A stretch of 25,024 nt of DNA. It comes from an uncultured Streptococcus sp. (GTDB lineage: Bacteria; Bacillota; Bacilli; Lactobacillales; Streptococcaceae). The stretch lies in NCBI GenBank assembly GCA_902480035.1, contig CABSRC010000010.1, positions 1-25,024 on the forward strand, written 5' to 3'. Positions 20,873 through 25,024 of the stretch are shown here, piece after piece (within the stretch, counting starts at the first letter, position 1; the number at the start of each line of letters is the position of its first letter). The position numbers and the translations under genes are program-made. The notes under the pieces were generated by a model. That model was not told the DNA's origin and searched no databases. It worked only from the letters and a program-made list of their open reading frames with translations.

Positions 20873-23326
20873 ATGAGTAATATCCAGAATATGTCCTTGG
20901 AGGACATCATGGGGGAGCGCTTTGGTCGCTACTCCAAATACATTATTCAAGAACGGGCTCTTCCTGATATTCGGGATGGCTTGAAACCTGTTCAACGGCG
21001 GATTCTTTATTCTATGAATAAGGACGGCAATACCCATGACAAGGGCTACCGTAAGTCTGCCAAGTCTGTCGGGAACATCATGGGGAATTTTCACCCTCAC
21101 GGGGACAGTTCCATCTATGATGCCATGGTCCGCATGTCTCAAGACTGGAAGAACCGCGAGATCCTAGTTGAAATGCATGGAAACAATGGTTCCATGGACG
21201 GTGATCCGCCAGCGGCCATGCGTTATACCGAGGCGCGTTTGTCTGAAATTGCTGGCTATCTTTTGCAAGATATCGAAAAGAACACAGTGCCATTTGCCTG
21301 GAACTTTGACGATACAGAAAAAGAGCCAACTGTTTTGCCGGCAGCTTTTCCAAACCTTTTGGTCAATGGAGCTACAGGGATTTCAGCTGGTTACGCAACA
21401 GATATTCCACCACATAACCTCGCTGAAGTCATCGATGCAGTGGTCTACATGATTGACCATCCATCTGCCAAGGTAGACAAACTCATGGAGTTTTTACCTG
21501 GACCTGATTTTCCAACGGGTGCCATTATCCAAGGACGGGATGAGATCAAGAAAGCCTATGAAACCGGTAAGGGCCGTGTGGTTGTCCGCTCTAAAACTGA
21601 GATTGAGCAGCTCAAAGGCGGTAAGCAGCAAATCGTGGTTACCGAGATCCCTTATGAGATCAACAAGGCAGTCTTGGTCAAGAAGATCGACGATGTCCGT
21701 GTTAACAACAAGGTGGCCGGTATTGCGGAAGTCCGGGATGAGTCTGACCGAGATGGTCTTCGCATTGCCATTGAGCTCAAAAAAGATGCCAATGCAGACT
21801 TGATCTTGAATTACTTGTTCAAGTATACAGACCTGCAGGTCAATTACAACTTCAATATGGTGGCGATTGACAATTATACCCCTCGTCAAGTGGGGATCGT
21901 ACCGATTCTCTCTAGCTACATTGCTCACCGTCGGGATATTATTGTCGCTCGCTCGCGCTTTGATAAGGAAAAGGCAGAACGACGCCTCCACATCGTAGAG
22001 GGCTTGATCCGCGTCATTTCTATCCTCGATGAAGTCATCGCCTTGATCCGTGCTTCTGATAATAAGGCAGATGCTAAAGAAAACCTCAAGGTCAGCTACG
22101 ATTTCACGGAAGAACAAGCAGAAGCTATTGTTACCTTGCAATTGTACCGCTTGACCAATACGGATATCGTCACCTTGGAAGAAGAGCATGCCAGTCTCAA
22201 GGAGCAAATCGCGACTTTGGCAGCCATCATTGGGGATGAACGGACCATGTTCAACCTCATGAAGAAGGAGTTGCGTGAAGTCAAGAAGCTCTTTGGTAAT
22301 CCGCGTCGTAGTGAATTGCAAGACACTGCTAAAACGATCGAGATTGATACAGCCAGTCTCATTGTTGAAGAGGAAACCTTCGTCAGTGTAACCCGTGCGG
22401 GTTACATTAAACGGACCTCGCCTCGTTCTTTCAATGCCTCAACACTGGAAGAAGTCGGTAAGCGAGACGATGACGAGTTGATTTTCGTAGAGCCTGCTAA
22501 GACCACTCAGCATCTCTTACTCTTTACCAACTTGGGGAATGCCATTTATCGACCAATTCACGAATTGACAGATACCAAGTGGAAGGATATCGGAGAGCAC
22601 CTCAGTCAGACCTTGACCAATTTTGAGCAAGAGGAAGAAATTCTCTTTGCGGAGATTGTGGATCGGTTTGAGGGAGTAACCTACTTTGCGGCAACTCAAC
22701 AAGGACAAATCAAGCGCTTTGAACGCAAGGAATTGAGCCCATGGCGGACTTATCGTTCTAAATCGACTAAGTATGCTAAGCTAAAAGACCAAGACGACCG
22801 TATCGTAGCAGTTGCGCCAGTTGTCCTTGAAGACATCATGATTATTACCAAAAATGGGTATGGGTTGCGCTTCAATATTGAGGAGGTCCCTGTCGTAGGA
22901 GCCAAAGCAGCAGGGGTCAAAGCCATTAACCTGAAAGACGGAGATCAAGTTGCTGCAGCCTTTAAGTCGATGACTCCAAGCATGTACATACTGACCCAGC
23001 GAGGCAGTCTCAAACGGATGTTGCAAGACGATATTCCTGTAACTAGTCGGGCTAAACGTGGCCTTCAGGTCTTGCGTGAGTTGAAAAACAAACCACACCG
23101 CGTCTTCAAGGCAGGTCCAGTCTTCACTGACCAGGGAGATTTTGATCTCTTTACGAGCCAGGAAGAAGTAGCAGAGCAAGATCAAATCCTTCAGATCACT
23201 TCCACAACAGGTCAGGTGACAGAAGTTGATTTGACACAATTAAGCATTTCTGAAAGAACAAGCAATGGATCCTTTGTCAACGATAGTATTTCGGATCAAG
23301 AAGTTTTTTCAGCTACTATCAAATAA
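20873..23326 (+). CDS. parC: Topoisomerase IV subunit A
   Basis: The DNA-cleaving subunit of topoisomerase IV, partner of ParE. With the ATG at 20873 it has 817 residues, and the active-site Tyr118 (AAMRYTEA) and quinolone-region Ser79 and Asp83 (HPHGDSSIYD) take exactly their pneumococcal numbers. This supports that start over an in-frame GTG at 20810. Ser79 and Asp83 are the quinolone-susceptible residues; position 137 is Asn. The C-terminal beta-pinwheel repeats lie beyond about 490. The chosen start has no good ribosome binding site; an AAAGGAG at 20788-20794 is far upstream. A hairpin at 23326-23363 follows the stop. Confidence 0.95.
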   Translation: MSNIQNMSLEDIMGERFGRYSKYIIQERALPDIRDGLKPVQRRILYSMNKDGNTHDKGYRKSAKSVGNIMGNFHPHGDSSIYDAMVRMSQDWKNREILVEMHGNNGSMDGDPPAAMRYTEARLSEIAGYLLQDIEKNTVPFAWNFDDTEKEPTVLPAAFPNLLVNGATGISAGYATDIPPHNLAEVIDAVVYMIDHPSAKVDKLMEFLPGPDFPTGAIIQGRDEIKKAYETGKGRVVVRSKTEIEQLKGGKQQIVVTEIPYEINKAVLVKKIDDVRVNNKVAGIAEVRDESDRDGLRIAIELKKDANADLILNYLFKYTDLQVNYNFNMVAIDNYTPRQVGIVPILSSYIAHRRDIIVARSRFDKEKAERRLHIVEGLIRVISILDEVIALIRASDNKADAKENLKVSYDFTEEQAEAIVTLQLYRLTNTDIVTLEEEHASLKEQIATLAAIIGDERTMFNLMKKELREVKKLFGNPRRSELQDTAKTIEIDTASLIVEEETFVSVTRAGYIKRTSPRSFNASTLEEVGKRDDDELIFVEPAKTTQHLLLFTNLGNAIYRPIHELTDTKWKDIGEHLSQTLTNFEQEEEILFAEIVDRFEGVTYFAATQQGQIKRFERKELSPWRTYRSKSTKYAKLKDQDDRIVAVAPVVLEDIMIITKNGYGLRFNIEEVPVVGAKAAGVKAINLKDGDQVAAAFKSMTPSMYILTQRGSLKRMLQDDIPVTSRAKRGLQVLRELKNKPHRVFKAGPVFTDQGDFDLFTSQEEVAEQDQILQITSTTGQVTEVDLTQLSISERTSNGSFVNDSISDQEVFSATIK

Positions 23327-23363
23327 AAGAAAGCGTCGGTCCATGCTAGGACTGACTTTCTTT
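23326..23363 (+). terminator. Terminator-like hairpin after parC
   Basis: AAAGAAAG (23326-23333) with TCGGTCC (23336-23342) pairs with GGACTGA (23349-23355) and CTTTCTTT (23356-23363). The stem is about 15 bp with a 2-nt bulge and ends in T-rich sequence. The U tract is short, so termination may be partial. Confidence 0.7.
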
Positions 23364-23370
23364 AAAAATA

Positions 23371-23385
23371 AATTTTCTGAAAATT
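23371..23385 (+). promoter_or_regulatory. Perfect CodY box upstream of ilvE
   Basis: AATTTTCTGAAAATT matches all 15 positions of the CodY consensus. A second GAAAATT half-site follows at 23386-23392, just ahead of the -35. Repression by CodY during branched-chain amino acid sufficiency is the expected outcome. Confidence 0.85.
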
Positions 23386-23396
23386 GAAAATTTCGC

Positions 23397-23424
23397 TTGA
23401 AATTCTCATGAAATGGTGTACAAT
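23397..23424 (+). promoter_or_regulatory. ilvE promoter
   Basis: TTGAAA (23397-23402), a 16-nt spacer and TACAAT (23419-23424). The -10 overlaps the first of two TGTACA palindromes 10 bp apart (23417-23422 and 23427-23432). Confidence 0.75.
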
Positions 23425-23501
23425 AGTGTACATAGATTGAGAAACTGAATCGACCTGCATCAGATCGACAAGGAATAGAAAAAATTAAAAGGAGCACTAT
23501 C

Positions 23502-24524
23502 ATGACAGTATCACTTGATTGGGAAAACCTTGGCTTTTCATATATGAAATTACCCTATCGTTATTTGGCGTATTATCGCAATGGGGCTTGGGAAAAGGGA
23601 GAATTGACAGAAGATGCGACCTTGCATTTGTCCGAATCTTCTCCAAGTTTGCATTACGGTCAGCAAGCCTTTGAAGGGTTGAAAGCCTACCGTACAAAAG
23701 ATGGAAGCGTCCAATTGTTCCGTCCAGATCAAAACGCTAAACGATTGCAACGCACGGCTGATCGGTTGCTGATGCCTCAAGTTCCAACAGATATGTTTGT
23801 GGATGCTTGTAAGGCAGTGGTAAAAGCCAATGAAGAGTATGTTCCACCATATGGTACAGGAGCTACCCTTTACCTTCGTCCACTTTTGATTGGGGTTGGT
23901 GATATTATTGGTGTGCATCCAGCAGATGAGTATATCTTTACCATCTTTGCCATGCCTGTCGGTAACTATTTTAAAGGTGGTTTGGTCCCAACGAACTTCT
24001 TGATTCAAGATGAGTATGACCGTGCTGCACCACATGGTACAGGGGCTGCAAAAGTTGGTGGGAACTACGCAGCTAGTATGTTGCCAGGTAAGATTGCGCA
24101 TGATCGTAACTTCTCTGACGTGATTTACCTTGATCCAGCGACGCACACCAAGATTGAAGAAGTTGGTTCTGCAAACTTCTTTGGTATCACTGCTAATAAC
24201 GAATTTGTGACGCCATTGAGTCCTTCTATTTTGCCATCGATCACCAAGTACTCTTTGCTTTACTTGGCAGAACACCGTCTTGGTATGACACCAATTGAAG
24301 GGGATGTCTTTATCAATGACTTGGATCGCTTTGTAGAAGCAGGAGCTTGTGGTACCGCAGCTGTCATCTCTCCGATCGGAGGCGTTCAACACGGTGATGA
24401 CTTCCATGTCTTCTATTCTGAAACAGAAGTAGGTCCTATCACACGTAAGCTCTATGACGAGTTGACCGGTATCCAATTTGGCGATGTCGAAGCGCCAGAA
24501 GGATGGATTGTCAAAGTCGATTAA
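23502..24524 (+). CDS. ilvE: Branched-chain amino acid aminotransferase
   Basis: A fold-type IV PLP enzyme that interconverts leucine, isoleucine and valine with their 2-oxoacids, the last step after the LeuABCD pathway in this window. At 340 residues it is the usual BCAT length. Visible features are the SPSLHYGQQAFEGLKAYR substrate region near 47-64, the PLP-lysine candidate Lys184 in GAAKVGGNYAAS, and the phosphate-binding EVGSANFFGI. AAAAGGAG lies upstream of the ATG. The leader of about 70 nt contains a small hairpin at 23450-23468. A CodY box governs the promoter. Confidence 0.97.
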   Translation: MTVSLDWENLGFSYMKLPYRYLAYYRNGAWEKGELTEDATLHLSESSPSLHYGQQAFEGLKAYRTKDGSVQLFRPDQNAKRLQRTADRLLMPQVPTDMFVDACKAVVKANEEYVPPYGTGATLYLRPLLIGVGDIIGVHPADEYIFTIFAMPVGNYFKGGLVPTNFLIQDEYDRAAPHGTGAAKVGGNYAASMLPGKIAHDRNFSDVIYLDPATHTKIEEVGSANFFGITANNEFVTPLSPSILPSITKYSLLYLAEHRLGMTPIEGDVFINDLDRFVEAGACGTAAVISPIGGVQHGDDFHVFYSETEVGPITRKLYDELTGIQFGDVEAPEGWIVKVD

Positions 24525-24647
24525 ACCGAAAGCATCTGAGATAAAAGTGTCCAGGCTTCAATGAGAACGAGTCTTAACGAAGGACGTAGTAGCTAAAGTT
24601 TCTCTTCATTCGCTTTTAGGCTCAAAAGAGTGCCGAATGACCTTTTC
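24525..24647 (+). other. Structured intergenic segment between ilvE and DUF2969 gene
   Basis: No gene is visible. Inverted repeats are present: AGGCT with AGTCT around 24554-24575, and TCATTCG (24606-24612) with CGAATGA (24634-24640). The segment leads directly into a strong terminator. It could be an ilvE 3' untranslated region, a small RNA with its own terminator, or an intergenic repeat. Confidence 0.4.
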
Positions 24648-24702
24648 GGGGGTGGGAGAAAGAAGGAATTTCTAACTAAATTCTTTCTGCCCACTCCCTT
24701 TT
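24648..24702 (+). terminator. Long Rho-independent terminator
   Basis: GGGGGTGGG (24648-24656) pairs with CCCACTCCC (24690-24698), continued by AGAAAGAA (24657-24664) with TTCTTTCT (24681-24688) across a 1-nt bulge, and followed by TTTT. The stem of about 17 bp is the main stop before the DUF2969 promoter. Confidence 0.88.
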
Positions 24703-24705
24703 CTC

Positions 24706-24734
24706 TTGCGTCATCAAGAGAATTTTTGTAAAAT
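24706..24734 (+). promoter_or_regulatory. Promoter of DUF2969 gene
   Basis: TTGCGT (24706-24711), a 17-nt spacer and TAAAAT (24729-24734). The start codon is 25 nt downstream. Confidence 0.7.
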
Positions 24735-24758
24735 AGAAAAAGTGAAAAGAGGGTTGAA

Positions 24759-24989
24759 ATGAGTAAAAAAGATAAGAAAATTGAGATTCAAATCGTTGAT
24801 AGTAAAGTAACCGTCGGAAAAGACACTTTTGATGGATTCACTTTGTCCATTGGCAAGAAAACGATTGGTGAAATTGCAGACATGGGTGGGCAATTTGCCA
24901 TTATCAAAAATGGAAATGTGGATTCTCTTTACAAAAAACTTGAAAAAGCCGTTGAAATTTTGATAGAAAATTATAATTTGAATAAATAA
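24759..24989 (+). CDS. DUF2969 family small protein
   Basis: A 76-residue, Lys-rich cytosolic protein of the DUF2969 family found in streptococci and relatives, often beside the gene for ribosomal protein S1. Conserved features seen are KKIEIQIVD at the start, IGKKTIGEI in the middle, FAIIKNG, and a C-terminal helix SLYKKLEKAVEILIENYN. GAGGG lies about 7 nt before the ATG. Function is unknown. It has its own promoter and a separate strong promoter follows it. Confidence 0.85.
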   Translation: MSKKDKKIEIQIVDSKVTVGKDTFDGFTLSIGKKTIGEIADMGGQFAIIKNGNVDSLYKKLEKAVEILIENYNLNK

Positions 24990-24993
24990 GGGC

Positions 24994-25022
24994 TTGCAAT
25001 CATAATAAATCAATGGTATAAT
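24994..25022 (+). promoter_or_regulatory. Strong promoter reading out of the window
   Basis: TTGCAA (24994-24999), a 17-nt spacer and TATAAT (25017-25022) preceded by TGG as an extended -10. In related streptococci rpsA commonly lies downstream of a DUF2969 gene; the window ends before the gene can be seen. Confidence 0.75.
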
Positions 25023-25024
25023 AG

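Noticed and set aside
23550..24476. A 308-codon open frame antisense to ilvE, and long antisense frames over parC (21494-22321) and leuA (7041-7721)
   Set aside because: No ribosome binding sites, translations without family features, and each lies opposite a well-conserved gene. They are by-products of codon bias.
1..25024. CRISPR arrays, tRNA or rRNA genes, insertion sequences
   Set aside because: No regularly spaced direct repeats, cloverleaf-type sequences, rRNA segments or transposase-like proteins were seen on either strand.

Overview
The window is a stretch of Streptococcus chromosome, most likely from a viridans (mitis/sanguinis-type) species. The evidence is the streptococcal-type MutX, PlsY, ParE, ParC and IlvE proteins, the ung-mutX-pyrC and parE-parC-ilvE gene orders, canonical CodY boxes, and strong extended -10 promoters with U-tailed hairpin terminators. 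ParC residue numbering (Ser79, Asp83, Tyr118) matches the pneumococcal protein. I see no insertion sequence, phage gene, CRISPR array, rRNA or tRNA. The species cannot be fixed from the sequence alone.

Layout. (1) 158-1660: a polytopic GT-C-like membrane protein on its own transcript. (2) 1791-5656: a co-directional run of DNA and nucleotide maintenance genes (ung, mutX, pyrC), then a YpmR/YpmS-like pair (secreted SGNH hydrolase and DUF2140 protein). (3) 5657-11069: the leucine operon leuA-leuB-DUF1294-leuC-leuD. It is preceded by a promoter with CodY-like boxes, a 17-codon leader peptide with three consecutive Leu codons, and a terminator/antiterminator pair. (4) 11165-11950: a YrdC/Sua5-like protein with its own CodY box. 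(5) 12049-12881: two tandem paralogous small proteins of unknown function. (6) 13192-16999: four overlapping genes, namely an SDR, a GT21-like membrane glycosyltransferase, a putative alpha/beta hydrolase and a GT1 glycosyltransferase, which look like a lipid-glycoside pathway. (7) 17042-17686, minus strand: plsY, convergent with the cassette and divergent from parE. (8) 17874-23326: parE, an ANT(6)-like nucleotidyltransferase and parC. (9) 23502-24524: ilvE behind a perfect CodY box. (10) 24759-24989: a DUF2969 protein, followed by a strong promoter reading out of the window.

How the genes fit together. Branched-chain amino acid metabolism is the main regulatory theme. The leu operon and ilvE both carry CodY boxes, and the leu operon adds leucine-specific attenuation. 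A YrdC-like gene directly downstream of leuD carries its own box. The second theme is the envelope: the GT-C protein, SGNH hydrolase, SDR/GT cassette and PlsY all act at or on the membrane. Three of the envelope-related transcripts (158, 13192 and plsY) share a TGN/-10/6-nt/ATG geometry that predicts leaderless mRNAs.

The best candidates for something undescribed are the four-gene glycoconjugate cassette, the tandem unknown paralogs, and the leaderless-promoter pattern.
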